Of a DNA stretch of 64,000 nt, positions 44,963 to 53,273 are shown one piece after another. The stretch is from NCBI RefSeq assembly GCF_035917335.1, contig NZ_CP109067.1, forward strand, positions 3,967,001-4,031,000, written 5' to 3'. Both the position numbers and the translations under genes were made by a program. Within the stretch, counting starts at the first letter, position 1. Each line of letters opens with the position of its first letter. This DNA comes from Micromonospora sp. NBC_01813. GTDB lineage: Bacteria > Actinomycetota > Actinomycetes > Mycobacteriales > Micromonosporaceae. Under the pieces are notes generated by a model. It was not told the DNA's origin and did not search any database. It worked only from the letters and a program-made list of their open reading frames with translations.

Positions 44963-46266
44963 GAAGCCAGCATCGGGATCGCCGGCACCCGTACGCTGAT
45001 CGCGGTCCCCTCGGCCGGACCGCTCTCGATCTCCATCGCACCTCCCACGCTGCGGACCCGTTGCACCATGCTCCGCAGGCCGAAGCCCTGGTCCGAGCCA
45101 CCGTTCATGCCTCGCCCGTCGTCACGGACGTCGAGCAGGACCACGTCGGTCAGGTAGGACAGGGTCAGCCCCACCCGGGACGCGTCCGCGTGGCGGGCCA
45201 CGTTGTGCAGCGCCTCCTGCGCGACCCGCAACAGCGTGACATCGATCGCCGGGCTTAGCGCGACCTGTTCGCCGGTGACGTCGAAGCGCATGGCGATGCC
45301 GGTGTCGTCGGCCCAGCGCCGGGCCAGGTCGCCCAGTGCCGCCGGCAGGTGGGCGGCCTCCAGCTGGCGCGGCTGCAACGCCTGCACCGACCGGCGGGCC
45401 TCGTCCAGGCTCTCCCGGGCCAGGGTCAGCGCCCGGTCCACGTGCTCACGCGCCCGGTCCATCTGCTCACCCGCCCGGTCCATCTGCCCACCTGCCGGAG
45501 TCGGCGAATGCCAGACCCGCTGGGCCGCCTGCACCTGGGTGATGATGCCGGTCAGGCCTTGGGCCAGCGAGTCGTGGATCTCCCCGGCCATCCGTTGCCG
45601 CTCGTCGCGTACGCCGGCTTCGCGGGCCTGGGCCAGCAGTTGGGCGTGCAGCCCGGCGTTCTCCTCCAGTGTCGCCTCCAGTCGGGCGACCAACTGTTGA
45701 CGCCGCTCGTGCTGCTGGGTGCTCCGCTCGGCGAGCACGATGCCGGCGCTGATCGCCACGGTCTGGATGACGATCACCCCCAGGTAGGTGCCGAGCGCCT
45801 GCACCGTCGCGGCCGGCGCGTCGGTCGCCATGGTGTTGATGGCGACCGACGCGCCGAGCACGCCGACCGCCCCCAGCGGCCACGGCCGCAACTGGTACGC
45901 GTGGAAGAACCCGGTGATGGCGAAGAGCAGGAAGATCACGTCGCGGGCCATCAGCGCGATGCTGAGCGTGAGCAGCCCGGCGAAGTAGATCAGCATCGGC
46001 AGGGTCCGCCTGCGGCGGTCCGGCGGCACCCGGGTGTGTCCCAGGTACACCCACCCGGCGGTCGCCCCGACCAGACCCAGGGTGATCGCATGGTCGCGCC
46101 AGGTCCGGCCGGGCTGGGTCAGGGCGATCGCCGTCGAGGCGGGCAGCAGCAGCCAGGGCACCCCGACGAGCAACCTGTCGTACCAGCGGTCCCAGCCGGG
46201 GCCGGTGTCACCGCTCGTCGACGCTCGCACCTTCGCCTCGCTTCCGGTGGAACAGCTTCGGCTCAT
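44959..46266 (-). CDS. Membrane-bound NarL-type sensor histidine kinase
   Basis: 435 aa from the ATG at 46266, overlapping the permease stop (ATGA). About five membrane helices (residues 33-180) precede a HisKA_3 domain with His231 (GEIHDSLAQG). The helix that follows carries three 7-residue repeats (QMDRAGE, QMDRARE, HVDRALT). The ATPase domain retains an N box (EALHNVARHADAS), VRDDGRGM and GFGLRSM. It phosphorylates the downstream regulator. The input is probably membrane or antibiotic stress, by analogy with kinases linked to ABC exporters. Confidence 0.93.
   Translation of the reverse strand: MSRSCSTGSEAKVRASTSGDTGPGWDRWYDRLLVGVPWLLLPASTAIALTQPGRTWRDHAITLGLVGATAGWVYLGHTRVPPDRRRRTLPMLIYFAGLLTLSIALMARDVIFLLFAITGFFHAYQLRPWPLGAVGVLGASVAINTMATDAPAATVQALGTYLGVIVIQTVAISAGIVLAERSTQQHERRQQLVARLEATLEENAGLHAQLLAQAREAGVRDERQRMAGEIHDSLAQGLTGIITQVQAAQRVWHSPTPAGGQMDRAGEQMDRAREHVDRALTLARESLDEARRSVQALQPRQLEAAHLPAALGDLARRWADDTGIAMRFDVTGEQVALSPAIDVTLLRVAQEALHNVARHADASRVGLTLSYLTDVVLLDVRDDGRGMNGGSDQGFGLRSMVQRVRSVGGAMEIESGPAEGTAISVRVPAIPMLAS
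45431..45493. repeat. 21-bp in-frame tandem repeat in the histidine kinase gene
   Basis: Three near-identical 21-bp units beginning GCCCGGTCCA encode seven residues each and extend a helix of the kinase dimerisation domain. Unit length keeps both reading frame and heptad phase. Confidence 0.85.
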
Positions 46267-47026
46267 TCCCAACGGAACAGCTTCGCCGCCGCACCGCCGG
46301 CGGCGACCGCGATCAGCGCCATTATCCCGAGTCGCAGCAGCTGCGACGAGCCTGCCGCCCCGGCCACCGCGTCACCCGACCAGCCGACCAGCCGACCAGC
46401 AGCGACTGCGCCCCGGGCGGGGTGTAGTCGCCGAGGCGCATCAGGAAATCCGGCAGGAGAAACCGCGGCAGGAAGACACCACCGGCGAACATGGTCACCA
46501 TGTACACGACCATTGCCAGTCCGTTGGCGACCCGGGAGGTGGGTGCGACCGCGGCTATCAGCATGCCGATCGCCAGGATCGCGCCGAAACCGAGCAGGAA
46601 CGCGGCCGCGAACCCGAACGGCCGTCGTGGCAGTGGCACGTCGAGGACCAGCCAGGCCGAGACGATCAGCAGTACGGCCGCCACGACCGCCGCGACCAGG
46701 GCGACAATGAGCTGCGCCACCAGCACCGTGCCGGGATGCACCGGAGTGGTCGACATCCGCCGCAGGATTCCCCGCTCCCGGTAACCGGCCACCACTCCCG
46801 GGATGTGCTGCAGCCCGACGATGCCGAGGCCGAGTACGAGTGCGCTCGGGGCCCAGAGCTCCACGAACCGGACTCCGCCGAACTCCGGCGACGGTTCCCG
46901 CAGCGCGGGGACAGCGCCGAGCCCGAGCAGGATCGCGGTCGGGAACAGCACCCCGAAGACGACCGCCATCGGTTCCCGCAGGAACAGCTTCGCCTCGGCG
47001 ACGGTGAGTTTGCGCAGCGCGGACAT
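46263..47026 (-). pseudogene. ABC-2 type transporter permease, frameshifted by 8-bp repeat expansion
   Basis: From the ATG at 47026 the frame encodes an ABC-2 permease (RKLTVAEAKLFLREPMAVVFGVLFPTA, with about six membrane helices) up to TPPGAQSLLVGWS. It then shifts at three tandem copies of CGACCAGC and stops early at 46322 after a non-membrane tail. Removing one 8-bp unit gives GDAVAGAAGSSQLLRLGIMALIAV and the usual end AAKLFRWE at 46263, a 251-residue protein. The start overlaps the ATPase stop (TGATG) and the restored stop overlaps the kinase start (ATGA), which supports the restored form as the ancestral gene. Confidence 0.82.
46377..46400. repeat. 8-bp tandem repeat, three copies, in the permease gene
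   Basis: CGACCAGC is repeated three times without interruption inside the coding region of the permease. With two copies (or five) the permease reads through; with three it does not. Confidence 0.93.
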
Positions 47027-47931
47027 CAGGCGGACTTCTTCCGGGTGAGGGTGACGAAGGCGTCGTCCAGGCTGGCCTGCTCGACCCGCAGGTCATGAGC
47101 GACGACGCGCTGCCGGGCCAGGACCGAGGTGACCGCCTGCAGTAGGTTCCCGGTGCCGGTCACCACCGTCTGCTGCCCGTGGTGCTGGACGCCGGTCACC
47201 TCGGGCAGGTCGGTCAGCAGCCGCTCGTCCAGCGCCGCTGAGGGCCGGAACCGTACCCGTTGCTCGGCCGCCACGGACGCGACCAGGCCGGCGGGGGTGT
47301 CGAGCGCGACCACCCGCCCGGCGTCGATCAGCGCGAGCCGGTCACAGAGCCGTTCCGCCTCGTCCATGAAGTGGGTGACGAGCACGATCGTCACGCCGGT
47401 GTCGCGTACCTCTTCGATCAGGTCCCAGGTGTCCCGCCGGGCCTGCGGGTCGAGCCCGGTGGTGAGCTCGTCGAGCACCGCGACGGTGGGTCGGCCGGCC
47501 AGGGCGAGCGCGACCGACAGTCGCTGCTGCTGCCCGCCGGAGAGCTTGCGGTACGGGGTGTCGCGCTTCCCGGCGAGACCGAGCATGTCCAGCAGCCGCC
47601 GCCCGTCGGCCGGCTCGTGGTAGAACGACCGGTACAGATCCATCGCCTCGGCCACCGTCTGCCTGTCCGGCAGCCGGTGCTCCTGCAACTGCACCCCGAC
47701 CTTTTGCCGTAGCTCACGCCGGTCGCGTCGCGGATCGAGGCCGAGCACCGTGACCTGGCCACAATCGGGGGTACGCAGACCGCTCACGCATTCGACGGTG
47801 GTCGTCTTGCCGGCGCCGTTCGGGCCGAGGATGCCGAAGATCTCGCCCTCCTCGACCGTGAACGACACGTCGTCGACGGCGACCGTGTGCCCGTACCGCT
47901 TGTAGAGGTTCGTCACCTCGATGATCGCCAT
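47026..47931 (-). CDS. ABC transporter ATP-binding protein (exporter type)
   Basis: 301 aa from the ATG at 47931; an ATG at 47943 is possible. Walker A is GPNGAGKTT, the signature is LSGGQQQRLSVALAL, Walker B is VAVLDELTTGLDP, and the H-loop is LVTHFMDEA. The Asp-Glu of Walker B is intact. The C-terminal 80 residues are a DUF4162-like domain found in ABC-2 exporters for antibiotics. It pairs with the permease downstream, which is currently frameshifted, and with the histidine kinase/regulator pair. Confidence 0.93.
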   Translation of the reverse strand: MAIIEVTNLYKRYGHTVAVDDVSFTVEEGEIFGILGPNGAGKTTTVECVSGLRTPDCGQVTVLGLDPRRDRRELRQKVGVQLQEHRLPDRQTVAEAMDLYRSFYHEPADGRRLLDMLGLAGKRDTPYRKLSGGQQQRLSVALALAGRPTVAVLDELTTGLDPQARRDTWDLIEEVRDTGVTIVLVTHFMDEAERLCDRLALIDAGRVVALDTPAGLVASVAAEQRVRFRPSAALDERLLTDLPEVTGVQHHGQQTVVTGTGNLLQAVTSVLARQRVVAHDLRVEQASLDDAFVTLTRKKSA

Positions 47932-48140
47932 GGCAACCAGCATGGCCCGCCGCCGGCGGTTGCCGGATCCCCCAGCCGGCACCGAGGTCGGTCGATCCGC
48001 GCATCAACCAATCGGTTGCCCCTGGCTTCGGCACCTCAACTCGATGCGGAGCCGCAGCCGGGATCGCGTCGATGGATCGCGACCTCATGCTGTCAGCGGA
48101 ATCGCTGGCTCTCCGTTGCCTGGGTCGGCAGGCTGGCAGC

Positions 48141-48929
48141 GTGGAGACGGGATTCAGTGGTGAAGTGGCGAGCTACTACGCCAGGCACCGGCGGGGTTAT
48201 CCAGCTGCGGCAATCGACACAGTCGTCCGGATGTTGGGGCTCGATGCGGCCGACACGGTGATCGACCTTGGCTGCGGCACCGGCCAGTTGAGCCTGCCTC
48301 TTGCTGCCCGGGTGCGGGCTGTCGTCGGGGTGGACCCAGAGCCGGACATGCTGGCGTTGGCCCGGCGGGCTGCCCTCGACGCGGGCAGCGACAACACCGC
48401 GTGGCTGCTCGGCAGCGACCAGGATCTGCCGGTACTGGGCCGGGTCCTCGGTGACCGGGCGGTCGGCGCGTTGACGGTGGCGGTCGCCATTCACTTCATG
48501 GACCGCGACGCGCTGTTCCGGGCTGCCCGGCCGCTGCTGCGCTCCGGCGGCGGGGTCGCGGTCATCACCAACGGTAGGCCGCTGTGGTTGCAGGACACCG
48601 CGTGGTCACCGGCACTGCGTGGCTGCATGGAGCGGCTGGTCGGGCAGCCGGTGACGGCCGCCTGCGACACCGACGAGGCGGGTCGTCACCGCAACCGGGC
48701 CGCCCTCACCGCAGCCGGCTACCGATACTCTGAGTCGACCGTGCAGTACGAGGCACCCCTGACGATCGACGACATGATCGGCGGCGTGTTCTCCGCGATG
48801 TCGGGCGACCGGCTGCCCTCCCCGCCGGCCCGGGCCGCGTTCGCCGCTGACGTGCGCGCCGCCCTCGACGGGCAGGACAGCGTCACCGAGCAGGTCCGCG
48901 TCTGGCTGCAGTTCGGACAGCTCGATTGA
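48141..48929 (+). CDS. Class I SAM-dependent methyltransferase
   Basis: 262 aa from the GTG at 48141; ATGs at 48072 and 48087 are in frame but give an atypical leader. Motif I is VIDLGCGTGQLSLPL, followed by GVDPEPDML and a region ALTVAVAIHFMDRDALFRAARPLLRSGG, like ubiquinone/menaquinone-type or small-molecule methyltransferases. It starts SGEVASYYARHRRGYP, a frequent opening in this group. Substrate unknown. It is divergent from the ABC operon. Confidence 0.82.
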   Translation: METGFSGEVASYYARHRRGYPAAAIDTVVRMLGLDAADTVIDLGCGTGQLSLPLAARVRAVVGVDPEPDMLALARRAALDAGSDNTAWLLGSDQDLPVLGRVLGDRAVGALTVAVAIHFMDRDALFRAARPLLRSGGGVAVITNGRPLWLQDTAWSPALRGCMERLVGQPVTAACDTDEAGRHRNRAALTAAGYRYSESTVQYEAPLTIDDMIGGVFSAMSGDRLPSPPARAAFAADVRAALDGQDSVTEQVRVWLQFGQLD

Positions 48930-49004
48930 GCGGACAATCTTGCCGGGGCGTGCAGCGTTCGAGCAGGCCGCGACCGTTCTATCACCATCGGAGGGAGCAG
49001 CCCT

Positions 49005-49595
49005 GTGACACCAGACGACCAAGATGAGTTCCGCGAGTTCGCGGCGTCCCGGATGGGCCCGTTGCGGAACCTGGCTTTCCTGACCTGCGGGAACTGGAAT
49101 GCAGCTGAGGACGCGGTCGCCAATGCACTGGCGAAACTGTATCCGCGCTGGGGGCGTCTGGAACACCCGGACAGCTACGTCCGGACCATCGTGATCCGGG
49201 CGGCGATCGACGAGGCCCGTCGGCCGTGGTGGCGCCGTGAACGTCTGGTGGGAGACGCGATGCCCGATCTCCCCCAAGCCGACCGGAGCGGCGCCGTCGA
49301 CGACCGGTTGCAGATCCGTACGGCACTGCGTGCGGTGCCGGCCCGTCAGCGGGCGGTGCTGGTGCTGCGGTTCTACCTCGACCTGACGGCCGAGGAGGCC
49401 GGGAAGGTCCTCGGCGTACGGGCGGCCACGGTCAGGAGCCAGACGGCCAGGGGTCTGGCGAAGCTTCAGGAGGCACTTGCCGCCGAGGGTGTCGTCCTGG
49501 AAGAGACAACGGAACATGAGGAGTGGGCCGATGCGGGTACGGGACCTGGTAGATCTGGCGACGTCCGAGTCACCGCCGCTGCGCTACAGCGTTGA
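49005..49595 (+). CDS. ECF RNA polymerase sigma factor (SigE-type)
   Basis: 196 aa from the GTG at 49005 (GGAGGGAG upstream). Region 2 is EFREFAASRMGPLRNLAFLTCGNWNAAEDAVANALAKLY, and region 4 is LRAVPARQRAVLVLRFYLDLTAEEAGKVLGVRAATVRSQTARGL. This is the actinobacterial SigE70/SACE-type ECF group. It lies ahead of two membrane-anchored paralogues, the first overlapping its 3' end by 65 bases, as expected for an anti-sigma-type partner. Confidence 0.93.
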   Translation: MTPDDQDEFREFAASRMGPLRNLAFLTCGNWNAAEDAVANALAKLYPRWGRLEHPDSYVRTIVIRAAIDEARRPWWRRERLVGDAMPDLPQADRSGAVDDRLQIRTALRAVPARQRAVLVLRFYLDLTAEEAGKVLGVRAATVRSQTARGLAKLQEALAAEGVVLEETTEHEEWADAGTGPGRSGDVRVTAAALQR

Positions 49596-50607
49596 CGAGA
49601 TCGTCGAGTCGGGGCAGCGGGTCCAGCGTCGTCGCCGGCTCGGTTGGCTGACCTCCGGCGTCACCACGGCGGCTGTGCTCGGCGTCGCGGCCGTCCTCGC
49701 GGCGCCGTCGCTCCTCGGCGGAGCGTCCCCGCCGGTCACCGTCGGTCCAGTCGGCGAGGATGCCGCTGCCGCCCAGGTCCTCTCGGTACCGGGGCCACCG
49801 TTCACCTTCTCCTTCGCCGGCTACCGGGTCGGCGAGTTGCGGGTCGCGGACCCGATCATCGTGTCGACCGCGTACCAGCTCGCGCCGGTGTACGCGGACG
49901 GCTTGACCTTGTACGCCTACCTGACGGTCTATCGGCCCGGGGCGTACGAGTCCACGGGTCTCGTCGGTGCCCAGAGCGTCACCGTGGCCGGCCGACCCGG
50001 GTTGGAGATCAACAGCTCCGGAGGAGCCTGGGCCGCGCAGCGGACCCTTGCCTGGGAGTACGCCGAGAACGCCTGGGCAGTGATCGACTCGATGTCGAAG
50101 GAGCCCAACCTTCCGTCGGCGGAGGATCTGCGTGAGCTGGCCGCCGGGTGGCGTCCCGCCCCGCCGACGCCGGCGAAGGTCCCGTTCACGATGGCCTACC
50201 TGCCTGCCGGGTACAGCTTGGACGAGGTCGCGATGCACGCGATGACCGGCCTGAACGGAATCGCGTCCGCCGGCGACGGTGACTACGCGGGTCTGCTGTT
50301 CAGCAGTCCGGCCCAGCCGACCACCGGCCTCACCGCACCGTACGGTGGGGTGGACGGCGACAGCCCGCCAGGTAGTTTCTTCATCTACGTGGGACCGGCA
50401 GAGAACTCCAACCAGCGGCCGTCCACCGGAGTGACCTGCCTCGTCGGGTTCTGCAACCGGTGGTACGCGGACGACAGCGTGAACGTGCAGGTTTCGAGTG
50501 ACGGGCGGCTGTCGGACTCCGAGATGACGAAGATCCTCGACGGCATCTCCATCGGGAACGTGCACGACGACAGCAGCTGGACCGAGGTGGGCACCGCGGT
50601 TCCCTGA
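49531..50607 (+). CDS. Single-pass membrane protein, probable anti-sigma-like partner
   Basis: 358 aa from the ATG at 49531, with GAGGAG seven bases upstream. Residues 1-40 are cytoplasmic, one membrane helix lies at about 41-62, and the rest is extracytoplasmic and beta-rich, with a Cys pair (TCLVGFC). The gene overlaps the sigma gene by 65 bases out of frame, so the two are tightly linked. No classical ZAS Cys/His motif is present in the cytoplasmic part, so an anti-sigma role is a positional inference. The following gene is a tandem paralogue. Confidence 0.8.
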   Translation: MRVRDLVDLATSESPPLRYSVDEIVESGQRVQRRRRLGWLTSGVTTAAVLGVAAVLAAPSLLGGASPPVTVGPVGEDAAAAQVLSVPGPPFTFSFAGYRVGELRVADPIIVSTAYQLAPVYADGLTLYAYLTVYRPGAYESTGLVGAQSVTVAGRPGLEINSSGGAWAAQRTLAWEYAENAWAVIDSMSKEPNLPSAEDLRELAAGWRPAPPTPAKVPFTMAYLPAGYSLDEVAMHAMTGLNGIASAGDGDYAGLLFSSPAQPTTGLTAPYGGVDGDSPPGSFFIYVGPAENSNQRPSTGVTCLVGFCNRWYADDSVNVQVSSDGRLSDSEMTKILDGISIGNVHDDSSWTEVGTAVP

Positions 50608-50694
50608 CGTCTCCTGCGACGGCGGCGGCCATCCGCACCGCCGGGGATGGCCGTTCCCCTCGACGCCGGCAGCCGAACCTTGGAGAGTGGACCG

Positions 50695-51822
50695 ATGCGA
50701 GTGCGGGATATGGCGAATGTGGCGACGTCCGAACCGTCGGCGCGCTACATCGTTCACAAGGTCGCCACGTCGGGGCGACAGGTCCAGCGTCGTCGCCAGC
50801 GCGGTTGGCAGCCGATCGCGGTGACCGCGGTGGCCGTGCTCGGCCTCGTGGCCGCCGCCGCGCTGCCGTCGCTCCTCGGCCGAGCGCTCCTGCCGTTCAT
50901 CAACGGTCCGCTCGCCCAAGAAGACGCTGCGGTGCCGGGGCCACCGTTCACCTTCACCTTCGCCGGCTACCAGGTCGGGAAGTTGCAGGTCGCGGACCCG
51001 ATCATCGTGTCGACCGCGTACCAGATCGCATCGGTGTACGCGGACGGCATGACGACGAACGACGGGCCCGTGTCCGTGGAAGAGTTGGAGTCGCTGCAGG
51101 ACTCTTCGGAGCAGGATCCGACCTGGTACGCCTACCTGACGGTCTACCGGCCCGGGGCGTACGACCCCACGTCGCTGGTCGGCGCGGGAAGCGTGACGGT
51201 CGCCGACCGACCTGGGCTGGAAATCAACAGCTCCGGGGGAGCCTGGGCGGCGACGCGGACCCTCGCCTGGGAGTACGCCGGGAACGCCTGGGCGGTGATC
51301 AACGCCAGCTCCAGCGAGGCCGACTATCCGTCGGCGGAGGAGCTGCGCGAGCTGGCCGCCGGATGGCGCCCCGCCCCGCCGACGCCGGCGAAGGTCCCGT
51401 TCACGATGGCCTACGTGCCTGCCGGGTACAGCCTGGACGAGGTCGCGATGCACGCGATGACCGGCCTGAACGGCATCGCGAACGCCCGCACCGGTGACCA
51501 CGCGGGTCTGCTGTTCAGCAGTCCGGCCCAGCCGACCACCGGCCTCACCGCGCCATTCGGTGGGGTGGACGGCTACGCTCCACCCGGTAGTTTCCGCGTC
51601 TACGTCGGACCGGCGGCGAACTCCAACCAGCAGGCGTCCCCCGGAGTGACCTGCGACGAAGAGGTCTGCAACAGGTGGGTCGCTGGCGACAGCGTCAACG
51701 TGCAGGTTTCGAGCGGCGGGCGGCTGTCGGACGCCGAGATGACGAAGATCCTCGACGGCATCTCCATCGGGGACGTGTCCGACGAGGGCAGCTGGGCCGA
51801 GGTGGGCACCGCGATTCCCTGA
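50695..51822 (+). CDS. Single-pass membrane protein, tandem paralogue of the preceding gene
   Basis: 375 aa from the ATG at 50695. The whole extracytoplasmic part is nearly identical in order to its neighbour (TFAGYQVGKLQVADPIIVST, then PTPAKVPFTMAYVPAGYSLDEVAMHAMTGLNGI). The main differences are the membrane segment and about 24 extra residues after YADGM (SVEELESLQDSSEQDP). The N-terminal MRVRDMANVATSEP and the upstream GGAGAGTGGACCG match the neighbour too, so the duplication included the ribosome site. Function is unknown beyond the link to the sigma factor. Confidence 0.8.
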   Translation: MRVRDMANVATSEPSARYIVHKVATSGRQVQRRRQRGWQPIAVTAVAVLGLVAAAALPSLLGRALLPFINGPLAQEDAAVPGPPFTFTFAGYQVGKLQVADPIIVSTAYQIASVYADGMTTNDGPVSVEELESLQDSSEQDPTWYAYLTVYRPGAYDPTSLVGAGSVTVADRPGLEINSSGGAWAATRTLAWEYAGNAWAVINASSSEADYPSAEELRELAAGWRPAPPTPAKVPFTMAYVPAGYSLDEVAMHAMTGLNGIANARTGDHAGLLFSSPAQPTTGLTAPFGGVDGYAPPGSFRVYVGPAANSNQQASPGVTCDEEVCNRWVAGDSVNVQVSSGGRLSDAEMTKILDGISIGDVSDEGSWAEVGTAIP

Positions 51823-52233
51823 CGGCTCCCGCCGAGCCGGAATATCTGTACGTCGGCCTCGACGCGGACGCGGCACGGCCCACGAATCGAACTGTGCCGG
51901 CTCAACTTCGGAGCCGTGATGCAAAAGAACCATCCTGTACGGGGCAACGGTCCTGGCTGCCGATCGCCGACTACCGACACGACGAGTACCTGACCGACAA
52001 GATCGAAGGCGCCTGACCGCGACCGCCGCCACAACAGCCATCGACTGAGCCCCACCAGGCCCCCGTGGATCGCGGGCTGGAGCAATCCGGGTCCGTGGCC
52101 TCTTGGAGGGTGATACCTCTTCCAGCGTGATCCCCTTGAGGGATTTTGATCCCTCAAGGGGATCACGCTCGAACAGAGTTCGGCTTCCGGTCGTCCGACG
52201 GCGGGCTGGTCACGGCGGGCTAGTCACGGCGGG
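51823..52233. other. 411-bp intergenic region between convergent genes
   Basis: No gene is supported here. Besides the 46-bp hairpin (52124-52169) and the tandem repeat at its right end, there is a small GAGG/CCTC hairpin near 52106-52120. Open frames in this stretch (for example 51675-52016) have no ribosome site and no protein-like pattern. Confidence 0.6.
52124..52169. terminator. 46-bp perfect hairpin between convergent genes
   Basis: Two 21-base arms pair without mismatch around the loop TTTG; the left arm begins AGCGTGATCCCC. There is no T run on either side. The position between the second paralogue and the WYL regulator suggests a bidirectional terminator. The geometry equals that of the element at 42702-42747. 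Confidence 0.6.
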
Positions 52234-52239
52234 CTAGTC
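52198..52239. repeat. 14-bp tandem repeat, three copies
   Basis: The unit ACGGCGGGCTAGTC (first copy GGTC at the end) is repeated three times. The stop codon of the WYL regulator (52234-52236) lies in the third copy. The unit is not a multiple of three. Confidence 0.85.
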
Positions 52240-53220
52240 GCCGGGCATGGTCCCCGGCGGCGGAGGAGGCGGGAGTGCCGCGCTGAAACGGGAAGCGACC
52301 GTGGCCACGGCGGCCTGCAGTTCGGGGCCTTCTTCCACGGTGAAGTCGAACGGGACGGCTGCCAGCCACTCCTGGGCGTACATCGCCGGGTTTCGGGTGC
52401 TGCCGACCAGGACGCACCGGTCGCCGGCCGGTTCGAGGCGGCCCATCGTCGGCCGGATCCACGGGGCGACCTGCTCGTGCGGCGCGTGGAACACGACCCG
52501 GGTGCGGTACTGCCAGCCGGCGCCCAGATGGACCTCCAGCGCGGCGACCGGGTCGAGGTCGTCCGGCGGCGTGAAGCCGTGGGGCAGCTGCCGTACGGCC
52601 CGGACCCGGTCGATCCGGTACGTGCGGACGGCGGCCGCGCGGTGCGAGTGGCACAGCAGGTACCAGCGCCGGTGCCGCACCACGACTGCCCACGGGTCGA
52701 CCTCGGCGTCCCACTGCTCGCCGCTGCCGCCCCGGTAGGTGATCAGGACGCGGCGCCGCTCGGCGACGGCGGTGACCAGGGCGTTCGTGGTGGCGGGATC
52801 CGGGCGGGACGAATCCCGATCGGGGGTGGCCGAGGCGTACCCCCGCAGGGCCGCCGCCTGCCGTCCGACGCTGTCGGGCAGCGCCCGGATGACCTTGCTG
52901 AGCGCCGCGCCGATCGGGTCGTCGGGGTCGATCGCGGCCGGCTGCCCGTCGAGCACCGCCATGACCAGGCCGAGCGCCTGCTCCTGGGTGAAGACGACCG
53001 GCGGCAGCCGGGTCCCCCGGCCGAGCCGGTAGCCGCCGTACGGCCCACGGACCGATTCGACCGCGATGCCGGCCTCGCGAAGGATGCCAACGTAGCGTCG
53101 CGCGGCCCGTTCCGTCACGCCCAGGGCGGCGGCGAGCTGGTCGGCTGTGGTGCCGGGGCGTTCCTGCAGGAGCTCGAGCGCGCGGATGGCCCGGGCGGTG
53201 GGGCTCGGACCGGTTCGCAC
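52234..53220 (-). CDS. WYL-domain, HTH transcriptional regulator (YafY-like)
   Basis: 328 aa from the GTG at 53220. N-terminal winged HTH (RAIRALELLQERPGTTADQLAAALGVTERAARRYVGILREAGI), a central helical segment, and a WYL domain with WDAEVDPWAVVVRHRRWYLLCHSHR. WYL regulators bind nucleic-acid or small ligands and often act as repressors of neighbouring genes. It is divergent from the alpha/beta hydrolase gene with a 53-bp gap, so that gene is the likely target. The C-terminus is Pro-rich and ends inside a tandem repeat. Confidence 0.9.
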   Translation of the reverse strand: MRTGPSPTARAIRALELLQERPGTTADQLAAALGVTERAARRYVGILREAGIAVESVRGPYGGYRLGRGTRLPPVVFTQEQALGLVMAVLDGQPAAIDPDDPIGAALSKVIRALPDSVGRQAAALRGYASATPDRDSSRPDPATTNALVTAVAERRRVLITYRGGSGEQWDAEVDPWAVVVRHRRWYLLCHSHRAAAVRTYRIDRVRAVRQLPHGFTPPDDLDPVAALEVHLGAGWQYRTRVVFHAPHEQVAPWIRPTMGRLEPAGDRCVLVGSTRNPAMYAQEWLAAVPFDFTVEEGPELQAAVATVASRFSAALPPPPPPGTMPGD

Positions 53221-53273
53221 AGCGTCGACAGTACCGGAAGTGGAACGTCCGGAATCGCCGTTAGGTTGACGTC

